From Sphaerosporella brunnea (Eukaryota; Ascomycota; Pezizomycetes; Pezizales; Pyronemataceae): DNA of 64,000 bases. Made by a program: the position numbers and the translations under genes. The stretch lies in assembly GCA_008704415.1 (NCBI GenBank), contig VXIS01000008.1, positions 62,001 to 126,000 on the forward strand. The letters run 5' to 3'. The notes under the pieces were generated by a model that ran no database searches, was not told the origin of the DNA, and worked only from the letters and a program-made list of their open reading frames with translations. Of the stretch, positions 46,040-56,719 are shown piece after piece; the stretch's first letter is position 1, and each line of letters opens with the position of its first letter.

Positions 46040-49000
46040 ATACATCCTTGTGTGGAGCCTGCGGCGCTTTCAAGGAACAGAACCCAAGGCAATGCTACTG
46101 ATAAACAGAAAACATTGTGGTTCCCTGGCTCGTGCCCGGAGCCCAATCCTCCTCCAGCTTGGCTTTCCCCTTTCCCTTCGCGTTTCGACTTCCCCCCCTC
46201 CCCCCTTCGGGTTTGTGTGAGTTTTGAGGCTTGGTGTCAGCAGCTCCTCCACAGCACAAATTGAAGCTCCCACCTCCGCCCCGAGCCAGCCGTGTCAAGG
46301 CATCGCTTAATCCTCCTGGATGCTTCGAATGCATTTGCGAGGGCGCGGGAGAGATTTCTCCTGCGTGAGTCATCTGGTTCGGACATGGGCCTGACTGCAC
46401 CGAGCGCTAGGTTTCAACTCTGACGTAGCAGGTGCTGTCGGCCTTTGTGGCGGTGCGGCGGCGCAGGCTCCATCTCGATTGCGGTCGTAGCTCGAGGGCT
46501 TTTCGCCTTGAGCCCCTTGAGCGGAACCAGAATCTCTCCGTTTTGGTCGACAGGGATTTTCAGCTAAAGTACGATCGTGGCCAAACTGGCCATGTTGGCA
46601 TGATATCCTTCCGTGAGCGCGGCGATATGCCGTCCTGAAATTCCCTCTATCCCGGCGGGGCGGGAGGCGGCCGGAGGGGAGTCTGAGCCGGGTCCGGCAT
46701 CTCAGCACCGCGCGTCTCCGCGTCTGAAGATGGGTCGTTCGCCGCCGCCCAATTCGCGACAAACTGGGCAGCTTTGCCGCAGCCATGGTATCTCTTAGGA
46801 GTATCAGTAGAATTTTCCGGCGAGCACGATTGCGGGTACCTTGCGGCCGCACAAACTTTACGGGATTGACGCACGGGGTGTTGGGGCTTGCTGACTTCGG
46901 GAAGGGAAGGCAGTTATCGGGCAGTGAGGCAAATGTTGGTTCCGTGACGGGAATCTTTCTGGCGGCTTCCTTTGTTTCTACCGTTGTACTTGAAAACACC
47001 GCTCTGCATCCACCCGACCCTTCCCCAACCGGGTGAATGTCGCATTTGCGTCTCCGCTGATTCACCGTCATCCAAGTTGTCAGCCTCGCCGCTGCCGCGG
47101 CCAAAAGCGATGGTGACACCTGCTGCCGCCAGCGCCGTGTCGCTGGCAAACGTGCCAACAACTGCGGTTCGACCTCGCTCGAATCCGCAGAAAGACCTAT
47201 CCTGAGTCGGTTCCGGGGGCTCTATCCACCGTCCACTACCTGGCAGGAGGGGGCCAGCACACTTTTGTCAAGGAGGCATATGCGGCGGACAGTTGCATTG
47301 GACGTTTGTTTTTCTGCACCCCTCAAGGCCGATCATCGCGACGTGTTTGCAACGCGCACGCAGCTGGATGCGTGTGCAGAGCTGGCTAGAGCTGAACGAT
47401 TGCTGTGAAGACCAAAGTGGTTGCCTGTGAGCGGGAACGACTTACCACTGTAAATACTAACGGCGGTCGAGGCCGCCGGCGGGGGGGCTTAGGTAGGGGC
47501 TGCGCGAGGGATGCCAATCATGTTCCAACAGTGGAAGAGGAACGGTCTCCGGTGCAAGTTGGTATTCCGTTAGTGGTGTTTAATCAAAGTATTGCATCGG
47601 GGATATCCCACAACGTCCGGCTACACCGTGATTTCAGTCTGCTGTGACTTGCTCGCGCCAGGGATATATTTCAGTGGTTTTCAGCCGTCCGGCCAAGCGC
47701 ACGAGGGCGGCTGCCCGGTGGAGAGACCGCGCAAGGCGGGTAGGCGCGCGGTCGTCCTCGAGGTTTGAGTAGTGGGTCGGATAGTCCGTAGGCTTTCCGA
47801 TATCGAGGATAAACCATAACATCATGAGGCGCTTATCAGGGTAAGTCCCTGGGTTATCTATCTACTTTGATCTCAAGGTACCAGGCTACGCAACTTCACC
47901 ATCACAACTGCGTTCCGAACAGCTCTGGTCCAACTCAGCCACTCGTCGTTGCCACAGTTCGCACAAAGGTCCCCGGCAGCCACATATCGTACCGTTATCC
48001 ACGTTCCACCGCACCGCTCCGGAACGCAGGCCAGCATTGAGCCTATGCATAGCCTCAGCGCAATGGACCCGATCATCATGGCGCCTGAAACGTATCGCCC
48101 ACAACAGGGCGTTTTTCCTAACGTCCTCGCGGTGCCGCGCGAGATCTCCCTGCCGCCGCTGAAGTTTGTCGTCTCCGGATCCCCCAGGATTTATTTTATC
48201 CCGAATGACAAAATCCAGACATACGAGGTACGCACAACTCCCGGTGGTGGGCGTTGGTGCCAGCAAGCTGAAGTTAGAGTTTCCGCTGCGGCCACTAGGC
48301 CCTGAAACAGGTTGTCGCGGAAAGGCTCGAAATTGGCCTGGAGGTCGTCCTGGATATGTATGGTGATTGCGTCGATGAAGATGGCTGGCCGGGAATGGCG
48401 TTCTCGTGGCCATACTACACAGGAAAGTTCACCGTCATTGGCGCGCCGCTGTTCTCGGAATCCTTGCTCATCGTCGAGTTCAAACCCAAGCGGCTGGCAA
48501 TCAAACTTGCGCTTCCCCGGCCACACAACCTCACCGTGGGATGCCTTTGCAGGATTGTGGTCGAATACATGCGCCAGCTGAGGACGGCCGGTGAGCTCGC
48601 AGCCGTCGGGTTGTTGCCTTCGGACCTTGCGACTTTGTATATTGAGGGCGCTACAAGTGGCGAACTAGTCCAAGGACTACTCAATCGAGTTTGTGAGGCG
48701 TGCCCCAAAACGCCCACGCTGTTTGCGGTGACCGGAGCCACGTGAGCTGACGTCGACAACTAGAAAGCTAGCGACGGCACAGCCTGCACATTCATCGCGG
48801 TGAAGATGCAGTTGATCAAATTTCCCGACAAACGTGAACCAACTGAGGACATATTGATGGCTGCCGCGACCACCATCTCGCAGGTTAAATCGTCTGTCGA
48901 GAGGTGCTTTTTCGAGGCTCTGCGCGTTGACCATGACGCGTGGAAGGACGAGATGATTGGGCAACATGATGTGGTCGTGCGCAGCGACGGCGGCCACTGG

Positions 49001-49200
49001 ACTGAGGTACCGGATTCGGACGAGACTACGCTGTGAAGCCTTCAGAGGCCGGTGCGATCAGTGATTCGCTGTGGTCCCTAGTGGCGTGTCGGCTAAGTGA
49101 TTCCGGATACTTGGGCAGGAATGGGATGATTTGGCATTAAAGGATGCGGCTTAAGAGTGCGTAATTTGAACCTGCTTTTGCCAACCCTGCACTGGGATCA
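46040..49200 (+). repeat. Segmental duplication S, copy 2
   Basis: The counterpart of 17,520-20,160. It lacks the LTR-like insertion, so the empty region lies near 46,955-47,110. It keeps the 0.94 kb that copy 1 lost, including most of the gene at 47,949-49,036. Confidence 0.75.
47949..49036 (+). pseudogene. Hypothetical two-exon gene with two nonsense codons
   Basis: Exon 1 is 47,949-48,227 and ends at a codon boundary (KIQTYE). An 83-bp intron (GTACGC...AAACAG) leads into exon 2 at 48,311, which begins VVAERLEIGLEVVL. The predicted 334-codon reading contains EFKPKRLAIKLALP and a C-terminal block with IKFPDKREPTED, but no recognised domain, signal peptide or membrane segment. In-frame TGA (48,743) and TAG (48,761) interrupt it. 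The related fragment at 19,711 is open through the same place, so the stops are mutations rather than an intron. Upstream exons may exist. The conserved frame in both copies supports a once-real gene of unknown function. Confidence 0.55.
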
Positions 49201-49757
49201 AAATATGTTCCCACCAAGGGCTGCTGCGACGTGAGAGTCCGGTTCGTGTGTAGTCACTCAGATAGAGTGAAACTTGCCGTGTTTCGCGACGGGGTTGCTG
49301 AGGAACGCTTCCGGTGAAAGCATGTTGGTGGGGTATGATGGTGGGTTGCAACGGTGGCCGGCGGTGGTGCTCAAAACTTTCTGTAGGGACCCGGATTCGG
49401 GCAACTCACGGTCTGCTCTCTCCGTCGGTGGTGGTGACGAGGTGCTGACATAGGTGTCACGGCGCGCGTGGCTGGCTGTCAGCATATGTTTTGCATGCTG
49501 CGAATTTGAGCACAATGGCGGTCAACTTTCGGGAAAGGAAGCGCAGACAGCTTGGAAGCACGCCTGGGTTGATACAAGCAAAGGAAAGCTGCACGTTACC
49601 GGCACCCATACACACGCTCCTCTGCCTGGTAGTAGCTGTTTGTGCGAACGATTCAGGGGCAAGCAGCCGACAAAAGAGAAACATCCGAATGGCGCGCTCT
49701 ATGTCTCTTGGGAAAACGGCATCAATGGCGTTGTGTTGTGGATACCGGGTGTTTGCA
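49201..49757. other. No recognisable gene
   Basis: Overlapping ORFs on both strands; the longest (minus, 50,293-49,457) crosses the LTR-like repeat and the hAT end and is therefore not a gene. Confidence 0.4.
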
Positions 49758-50474
49758 CGGGCAGTTAGACTGCGAGCTAGTAGGACAGAGCAGCACGAAG
49801 GGCCAGGCTTCGAGCCTCTTGGGGCGGGCAATGGGCGGGGATAGTGCTGGAAGCTCGGAGGCCGAGTTGACGGAAACGCCTTCGGCTCTTGGCGGGCCCC
49901 TATCAATGGGCCCCGTCCGGTCAAAGCCTCCCCTTGCGGGTCCTCCAGATTGCCAGCACCGCACCTAGTGATGGACACAAGCCGGCGGCCCGAGCCAAAA
50001 GGTCGAGCTGCAAGCCGAGCCGAGTACCATTGACGAGCCGAGCAGGCTCGAATGCGTTGCCCGCTGAGCCGAGCTTTGGTTCGAGCCCGGTGGTGGAAGA
50101 AGGCACTAGATGGCCGTGTGGGGCGGAAAGTACAACAATATGCTATCAAATTCCATGATTGCGAAAGCTCCCAGAAAAGGACACCCACACGTCCAGCCCC
50201 CACCACAACGCACTCACGCCGAAAAACCACGATCGCCGCACGTTGCCAGGCCGCGCCCTCTTCTACGGAAGATGAAATTGACGCGTTGAACAAGAAGATG
50301 GCGGGTAGTTGGAGTAATTGCTACTTGATATCTGTTTGTTGGTGCAAACTGACCGGGCGGACTAGACATGCACTACAGAGCTGGCGACGCGCGAACCCTC
50401 AGTGGGCTCAAAAATTCCAGTTTTGATGCCTTTTTATATAAGAGAAGGATGGGACTTTGTCGAAGGAGATCATC

Positions 50475-51608
50475 AAGGACGCTCATCCTCCCCGTGTATT
50501 CAAATCTATGCCCCCATGGATGGTTGTCAGGTGGGGTGGCCCCGCGAAGGGACCTGTGGCTCTCGGTGTTAAACTGTGCTAACGGCCTTTAATGTCTATG
50601 GAATCAGCTCAAACTTACAGATATAGGGCATCCAAGGACGCACATGCTCCCGCTACATTCAAATCTATCCCCCCATGGATGGTTGTTATGTGGGATGGCT
50701 CGGCGGGGTGTCCTGTGGCTTTCGGGTCAAACTGTTATGCTGGCATTTACTCTCCATGCAATGAGCTCCAACTTACATATATAGCGCATTCAAGAACACT
50801 CGTCCCTCTTCAGTAATCAAGTCTATCCCCACAGGGATGTTTGGCATGTCTGATGGCCACGCGCGGGGTCTTAGTCAAACTGTTATACTGGGCTTTACTC
50901 TGAATTGAATCAGCTGAAACTTACAGATATAGGGCATCAAAGGACGCTCATCCGCCCCCTGTATTAAAATCTATCCCCACATGGATGTTTGGCATGTCTG
51001 ATGGCCACGCGCGGGGTCCAAGTCAAACTGTTATACGGGCCTTTACTCTGGATGGAATAAGCTCAAACTCACAGATATAGGCCACCAAAAGACGCTCATG
51101 CAGCCACAATATTCAAATGTATCCCCACATTGATGGTTGGCATGTGGGATGGCCCGGCGTGGTGTGCTGTGGCTTTCGGGGTCAAACTGTTATACCGGTC
51201 TTTACTCTCGCTGGAATCAGCTCAAACCTACAGATATGGGGCATGCAAGGACGCGCATCCTCCCCGTGTATTCAAATCTATCCCCTCCATGGATGGTTGG
51301 CATGTGTGATGGCAACGCGCGTGGTCCTAGTCAAACTGTTATACTGGGCTTTACTCTGAATTGAATCAGCTGAAACTTACAGATATAGGGCATCAGAGGA
51401 CGCTCATCCGCCCCCTGTATTCAAATCTATCCCCTCATTGATGGTTGGCATGCCGGATGGCCGCGCGGAGGGTGCGGTGGCTCCCGGGGTCAACATGTTA
51501 TGCTGGCCTTTACCCTGCTTGGAATGAGCTCAAACTTTAAGATATAGGGCATTAAAGAACGCTCGTCCTCCCACTGTATTCAAATCTATCCCCCCATTGA
51601 TGGTTGTC
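50475..51608 (+). repeat. 150-160-bp satellite array inside a hAT element
   Basis: Units begin AARGACGCTCRTCC and start at about 50475, 50634, 50792, 50940, 51089, 51247, 51396 and 51555, the last being cut at 51,608 by a hAT-A TIR. Unit lengths are 158-159 or 148-149 bp, two size classes differing by about 10 bp. Each contains CATGGATGGTTGGCATG-like and TCAAACTGTTATACTGG-like words. Confidence 0.85.
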
Positions 51609-52193
51609 TAGTGATGGACATACGCCGAGCCTGGCCCTTCGGCGATCCGAGCCTCCTGGAGCCTTTTGCGTGACGAGCCGAGCTCTAGCTCGAGCCTTTT
51701 GTTGTCGCTGGCTAGGCAGGGGGAGACATCCCGTCGCCGGGGCGAAGATGAAAAGGGCTGCTTGATCGAGAACATTCTTTGCCAAAATGGCGCGTGACCA
51801 TCTTGCCATCCCCCCCTGCAGTGCTTCCAGCGAGCGGCTCTTTTTCCCAGGCTGGACAGGTTATAACCATAGATTACTCCCAGTCAGACCACCTTAGCCG
51901 GAGCGAACGCGGGGATGCTTCCCACGGAGTTGGCGATGGTGACCATGGTGATGGCCAGCAGCATCTGTACGAAGGCGACGCCGAGGCATGGATGCAGAGC
52001 AGGAAGCTGAGCTAGAAGGCTTTGATTCCGGATCAGATCTGTCGGATGTATACGAGCATAGCGACGTCGTCTTTAATGTGACTGCATGCAACCTCTTATG
52101 TACCGGCTCGTACATCATAAATTGAATGTCAACTCGAGCCAAAGCTCGAGCCTTCCTGATGGCTCGGCTCGGCTCGGCTCGTATGCATCACTA
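51609..52193 (+). mobile_element. Shorter hAT-A unit nested at the satellite end
   Basis: A second left terminus, TAGTGATGGACATACGCCGA, starts at 51609 where a satellite unit is interrupted. Together with the right end at 52193 it delimits a 585-bp unit. Its own flanks (TGGTTGTC and ATCGCACC) do not match, so it probably is not an independent insertion at both ends. Confidence 0.55.
51815..52081 (+). pseudogene. hAT transposase C-terminus, frame-shifted
   Basis: One frame reads ASSERLF and, after a one-base shift, the next reads FSQAGQVITIDYSQSDHL. Together they give the hAT dimerisation motif SERLFSQAGQ. A Glu/Asp-rich tail with SGSDLSDVYEHSDVVFNV follows, in a further frame. It aligns with the minus-strand remnant at 17,151-17,380. 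Confidence 0.7.
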
Positions 52194-52505
52194 ATCGCAC
52201 CCCGTCTTCGCATGCACCGCTCCTCTGTTGTTTCTTACCCGGACCATCTTCCTGTAGCTCTGCCCACGGGCGAGGCTGGGAGGACTTCAGCCAGGCACTC
52301 GGCTACGGGGCTGGGCTTAGACCTCCCGAAGCTCAGCCTCCAGACTTGGTTCTGCCGGGCTAGGGGCAACCGTTGCAGAAGCGTGATTCAGGTTTAAGAT
52401 GGATGGTTTGTTCGGTCTTTTGTATGGTTCCTTTTTCAATGTTTGGTCTTTCTCGTGGTTTCTTTTCTTAGTACTGTACTTTCCCCTCCCGGTACGGAGA
52501 ATAGA

Positions 52506-52829
52506 CCAGTTCCCTTTATTGCCTTCTACCCGCCTGTGTCCACAATCGGGGACCAAAACGTATGGATTGCAGCCAATGCTCTGCTGATTGGTTTCACGGG
52601 ACGACCCTGCTATGTTCTGCACGATACTTCCCCTCGCAATTCAGCGAGTTACTGGATCGCAATGACACCTTGAAAAGCACGCTCCACAGGTGCGGGGACA
52701 TCAACACTGCGCACGGATCCAATATTCAACCACCCTCAGCGATAGATGATGCAGCTTGATGTATATGTGAGATAGCAAACGCTCCACCCGGCGTCGCTGA
52801 TTAACAAATTGAACTCCGAACCTGGGAAG
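52506..52829. other. No recognisable gene
   Basis: Flank between the LTR-like repeat and repeat R copy 3. Short ORFs only. Confidence 0.35.
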
Positions 52830-54900
52830 TGTGTCTGCCCGCCCGGACGGCCAATGGACCGGTGGATTCAGAAGCAGATGCCGTAATCATACCTGTCATT
52901 GCACCGCCCATTGACAGTCAACCCCAAGGCGTGAGTGGCGGAAAAGACCCCATCCTGTGGTTGACCCTGGTGCTGGCTTTCCTTTGGATATCAAGCCATG
53001 GCCATGCACTCTGATACAACCACGTTGAATATTTGCCCCGCCTCAACAACACTAGCCTTCACTATCCCTGTGGTTGCAATGCGTTTGCCGTCATGCGCAC
53101 ATGCAAGCGACAAGAGCTTTCCTGCCGCCACAGGGGATTTCCTGCGCTGTCACCGTGTCGGTTGCTCCGGTTCCGTCGAGGGGCAGCCGGCCTCCACATC
53201 CATGGGACTTGACATGCTGGGCTGGTAAACACAGAGCAATCTCTGCCGCGAGCCATGACCGCCCTCCGCGTACCGTTCTTGGTACCCGCATAGCTCAAAC
53301 AAACTACTGCAGTCGGCATGCGATAGACGCGAGCTGTGAACTCTGAGAAACGGACCCGGCCACGCCACACGCAACGTGACATCCAATTCGCGCCTCTGGC
53401 CAACGAGCCGGGTCGTGTGTGGCGCTCCGTCGGTGTTCAGGAGCATGTCATCGCAAGCTCCGCCACAAGAATGTGAGGTTTCCAATTGCGATTTGGCGTG
53501 CTCGACCCAGATGGCAATGCATTCACGCGTCACGTCGAGTCTTGCACGTGCGTTAGAAACGGCAGTAGCAGCTGCGGGTGATGATAAGATTTCCGGTGTG
53601 TTGGGCGGTGATCAGTATGCGGGTATTATGTTTCGGGGCTTATACTCGATGGGGCAAGTGTAAGGAGGTTGGTGTGTGGAAGCTGGGTTCCGATGTTTCC
53701 TCCGTTGTGCGTGGGAGATGACTTCACAGTGAACTGATGCCTGTGGGGCGGTGCCGGCAGCTGCCTGGCAATGAAGGGCCTGTGAATGTAGGGGAATAGC
53801 TTCCAGTTCGGACTATTGATGATCAAATGGTATCCGGAAATCCAACCGTGCATTTGCGCGCGGCTTGACCCTCAATCGCGCCAGCCGCAAAGGGAGGAGT
53901 TGACGTTTCGGTCCTCAGCATACAGCTCTTTCACCGCATAAAGAAAAAGACACCTTCTTCCTGCTCGCCCTGTTTGGCAGCCCCGCGCCAGTCGATGTCC
54001 ACGGGTTTTGTGCGTGTCAGGTCAGACAATCGTCATGTGCGCGGTAGATACGACGCCCGCAGGACAATGGGCGTGAACTTTGGATCATGCCTTACAACGC
54101 TCTTGCTCACTGGATGCCGCCCAAGGCACGTAGAAAGTGTTGACGCAATGATGGGAAAATTTACTGCGGGGTCGGGGATGGCGTGATCCTGGTCATGTAC
54201 ATATGTTATCGTAGGATCAGAGGATACCAAGTGGCCATCGCACCGCTGCACCATATTCGCTGTGTCTCACTGCTGAAGCACTCATTCTACAAGGAAGGGC
54301 AGCCACAATCTCGGCGCTGACGAACACCATATCTCCATGAACTGGCACCAGCCGCGCCTCTTGAGGACAAGTGGTCGCGTCCCAAGCTGGTTGAAAGTGA
54401 GATAGATTCTGGCATCCTCGAGCGGGTCTTATAAACATGATCCTCCTCGCTAATCCCCATTCCCAACCCTACTCGCCACGTGCCCCCCAATGGTACAGCT
54501 CTCCTTTGGCCCAAACGGACAGGTGGCTGAGCCGTCGAATCACATGCACCACATGCCGCGCAATCGCGCAGATTTTTGGACCAGATTCCAATCGCAAACC
54601 TCAGCAACAGGAGTAGGACGAGTACCGAGCTGGCACTGGACCACGACGCGGACACCGTAGAAACCCCTGATAACCGCGGTCAGCCTCGGTGATTGCTCTG
54701 CTTTCACTTGTTGTAGTGGGAAGTCTGTGGGACGGGAGAGAGGTGGTGACGGACGTTGACACCGCGGCTGGCAGTCTGCTCCTCAGTCCGGCGCCCACCT
54801 AGGCAACGCATTCGCGAACAACGCCCGGGGAGGGATGGCCGGATTTGAAGGGCCGACGCCGTCGAAAATCTCACACGCACTGCCTGCATTGCAGTACATA
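52830..54900 (+). repeat. Segmental repeat R, copy 3 (partial)
   Basis: It aligns with 36,830-38,150 and with 29,540-31,320: the TCGAGGGGCAGCC block near 53,176, GTCGGCATGCGATAGA near 53,313, CACGTAGAAAG near 54,127 and TTGTAGTGGGAAGTCTGTGG near 54,711. Its first 150 bp (GTGAGTGGCGGAAAAGACCC near 52,931) also match 22,870-22,935. One ORF there (52,829-53,014) ends in a hydrophobic stretch, ILWLTLVLAFLWIS, that could be a membrane anchor of a lost gene. Confidence 0.65.
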
Positions 54901-55269
54901 GAGCCGAAAGCGACGAGGCGAACTCCCAACGTGGACGTTGTCACCGCATGCACAAAATCGGCTCCACCTTCGTGGTGATCATGAATCACAATGCTATGGG
55001 CACCAGTCAAGTCGATAACTGCCCGGTCCGTGCGATTGACACACGGTGAGTACCACCTCTCCCAGGAGACCGGTGTAGCCTCACCGCTGTCCCACACATA
55101 CATCGCGGCCAGATCCAAATCACCCCGTCGAGGTTCTTCACCTTCAGTCACTCGCGACCCTCAGCACTTGCGGGCACGAGACCCAGCCTCCACTGAGGGC
55201 GCCGGGGGTAAAAACAGGTAGACATTGAACGCCTTGCCGTGATGCTACGGTTCCATCGGTCGAGGCATA
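54901..55269. other. No recognisable gene
   Basis: A 122-codon minus-strand ORF (55,151-54,783) has protein-like composition (YVWDSGEATPVSWERWYSP) but no recognised domain. Confidence 0.3.
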
Positions 55270-55443
55270 CTCGGCGGTAGCCAGCCGTGGTATGCCACCC
55301 GCAGAAATCTATCAAAGTTGCAATTGTTCTCCCTGTCGAACGTCACCACAGTATAAAGCAAAGCTTCCGGATGCCGTTGCGCGTGTTCGGGGTTAGCACT
55401 TCTAGCCCTGACCCTTCTGCGCGTGACGGTGTTTTCGGTGGGT

Positions 55444-55449
55444 CACGTG
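55444..55449. promoter_or_regulatory. CACGTG E-box, gene 2 promoter
   Basis: Lies in the block GGTCACGTGCCGGC, 106 bp upstream of the start codon of F-box/ankyrin gene 2 and homologous to the sites before genes 1 and 3. Confidence 0.55.
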
Positions 55450-55554
55450 CCGGCTCATGTGGCGCACCGTGGATAGGCAGTCACGCTCGCAACTTAATTC
55501 ACGATTATACTCTGTTCATTGCAGGCGCAAACCACCACATTGCAAACCACCATC

Positions 55555-56517
55555 ATGTCGCCAACAACCCCATACCCACCTTTACCAACGGAAATATTCC
55601 TCGCGATTGGGGATCTCCTCGAGATCCGCGACCTTAGCGCTCTTTCCCGCACGTGCTGGTTGTTCCGTTACGTGTTCACCTTGCCGCTTTTCCGACGCGT
55701 CCGAGAGTCCCTGAGCACCTCTCTGTTCCGCATTATGCAGAGCAACAACAACGTCCGCCTGCTTACCTACCTCCTTGATGAGGGCCTTCCGGTCGATTGC
55801 ACCATGAACACAGGCACAAATCCGACCCCCCTTGTGTCCACGCTTTTGCACTTCGCGGCGTATAGCGGCAGCGACGCGCTGGTCCGACTGCTGCTCGATC
55901 GCGGTGCCGACGTCTCGGCCGCCACCACACGCAACACCGACGCGCAGGTCCAGCGAGCGATTGCGAACGACTCGGAAGCCCTGGGTGCCGACGCGGGCTC
56001 GACCGCACTGCACATTGCCGGGAAATACGGGCGTGAGGTGGTGGCCACGCTGCTCATTGATAACGGCGCCGTGGTCTGTGCCGCGGCAGAGGACGGGTCG
56101 ACGCCGCTGCATTGGGCGGTGTGTGGGGGCCATCAGGCCATGAGTGAGTTGCTCATCTCGAAGGGGGCCGACGTCTCGGCTGTGGACCGCTGTGGCCGGC
56201 GGCCGCTGCACTATGCGGCCTTGGAAGGCCATGCGGTCGTGTGTGAGCTGCTCATTTCGAAGGGCGCGAACGTCTCTATTGCCGACAGCGACCGGTTCGC
56301 CCCCATTCACTATGCGGCGATGAGCGGGCGGGCGTCGGTTGCCCGGTTGCTCATCGAGAAAGGCGCCAGCGTGTCAGCTCTTGCATTTGGCGGGTTGACC
56401 CCGATGTGCTTCGCAACCAGCGAGACGCATTGGGCTGTGAGACAGGTATTACTTGACAGCTCATTGGCGTCCGCTGGAGAGACTGCGTCACTCAACGGGG
56501 GCGCAGGTCGGGAGTGA
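55555..56517 (+). CDS. F-box/ankyrin-repeat protein 2
   Basis: Intronless, 320 residues, starting MSPTTPYPPLPTE directly after two AAACCACCA words. The F-box lies at about residues 9-45 (LPTEIFLAIGDLLEIRDLSALSR). The LLTYLLDEGLPVDC linker precedes about five full ankyrin repeats (TLLHFAAYSG, TALHIAGKYG, TPLHWAVCGG, RPLHYAALEG, APIHYAAMSG) and a C-cap. It has a longer C-terminal tail (SLASAGETASLNGG) than gene 1. A block of about 200 bp (55,685-55,895) is about 95% identical to gene 1, while the neighbouring coding sequence is much more diverged. Inferred SCF substrate adaptor. Confidence 0.85.
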   Translation: MSPTTPYPPLPTEIFLAIGDLLEIRDLSALSRTCWLFRYVFTLPLFRRVRESLSTSLFRIMQSNNNVRLLTYLLDEGLPVDCTMNTGTNPTPLVSTLLHFAAYSGSDALVRLLLDRGADVSAATTRNTDAQVQRAIANDSEALGADAGSTALHIAGKYGREVVATLLIDNGAVVCAAAEDGSTPLHWAVCGGHQAMSELLISKGADVSAVDRCGRRPLHYAALEGHAVVCELLISKGANVSIADSDRFAPIHYAAMSGRASVARLLIEKGASVSALAFGGLTPMCFATSETHWAVRQVLLDSSLASAGETASLNGGAGRE

Positions 56518-56719
56518 TCTCAAAATCACGATGATCGCGACTCTTCCTTCGTTGTGTCGGTGCATGCTGTCTGGCGGCGGGGGTCTCGGAGGGCGTGGGG
56601 GAGAGAAACGACAGTATGTAAATAGGTGTGCGGCAATGGTATCAATCGCAGATATTGAGATGCAGAACTCCATGGCCCCCGATAAAACCTGTATCCCCGT
56701 ACGCCTGCGCCCGTTTATC

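Larger units (their letters stand above)
49966..52193 (+). mobile_element. hAT-A element with 8-bp target duplication
   Basis: The left end is TAGTGATGGACACAAGCCGG. The right end in reverse complement is TAGTGATGCATACGAGCCGA. The flanks are ACCGCACC (49958-49965) and ATCGCACC (52194-52201), an 8-bp target duplication with one mismatch, as expected for hAT. Subterminal GAGCCGAGC words are abundant. The 2.2-kb interior has an N-terminal-like open stretch (about 50,060-50,400), a satellite array (50,475-51,608), a second left TIR at 51,609 and a frame-shifted transposase C-terminus. The element is non-autonomous. Confidence 0.85.
49758..52505 (+). mobile_element. LTR-like repeat, copy B/C, split by a hAT element
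   Basis: The 5' half (49,758-49,965) starts CGGGCAGTTAGACTGCGAGC and runs to CAGATTGCCAGCACCGCACC. The 3' half (52,194-52,505) resumes with ATCGCACCCCGTCTTCGCAT and ends ACGGAGAATAGACCA. Placed end to end they match the uninterrupted copy at 61,867-62,374, so a single repeat has been cut in two by the insertion at 49,966-52,193. Confidence 0.7.

Noticed and set aside
46370..47161. 263-codon minus-strand ORF in duplication S
   Set aside because: Arg-rich, low-quality composition; the aligned copy at 17.9-19.2 kb does not keep the frame.
49457..50293. 278-codon minus-strand ORF
   Set aside because: It spans an LTR-like repeat and a hAT terminus, which are separate insertions, so it cannot be one ancestral gene.
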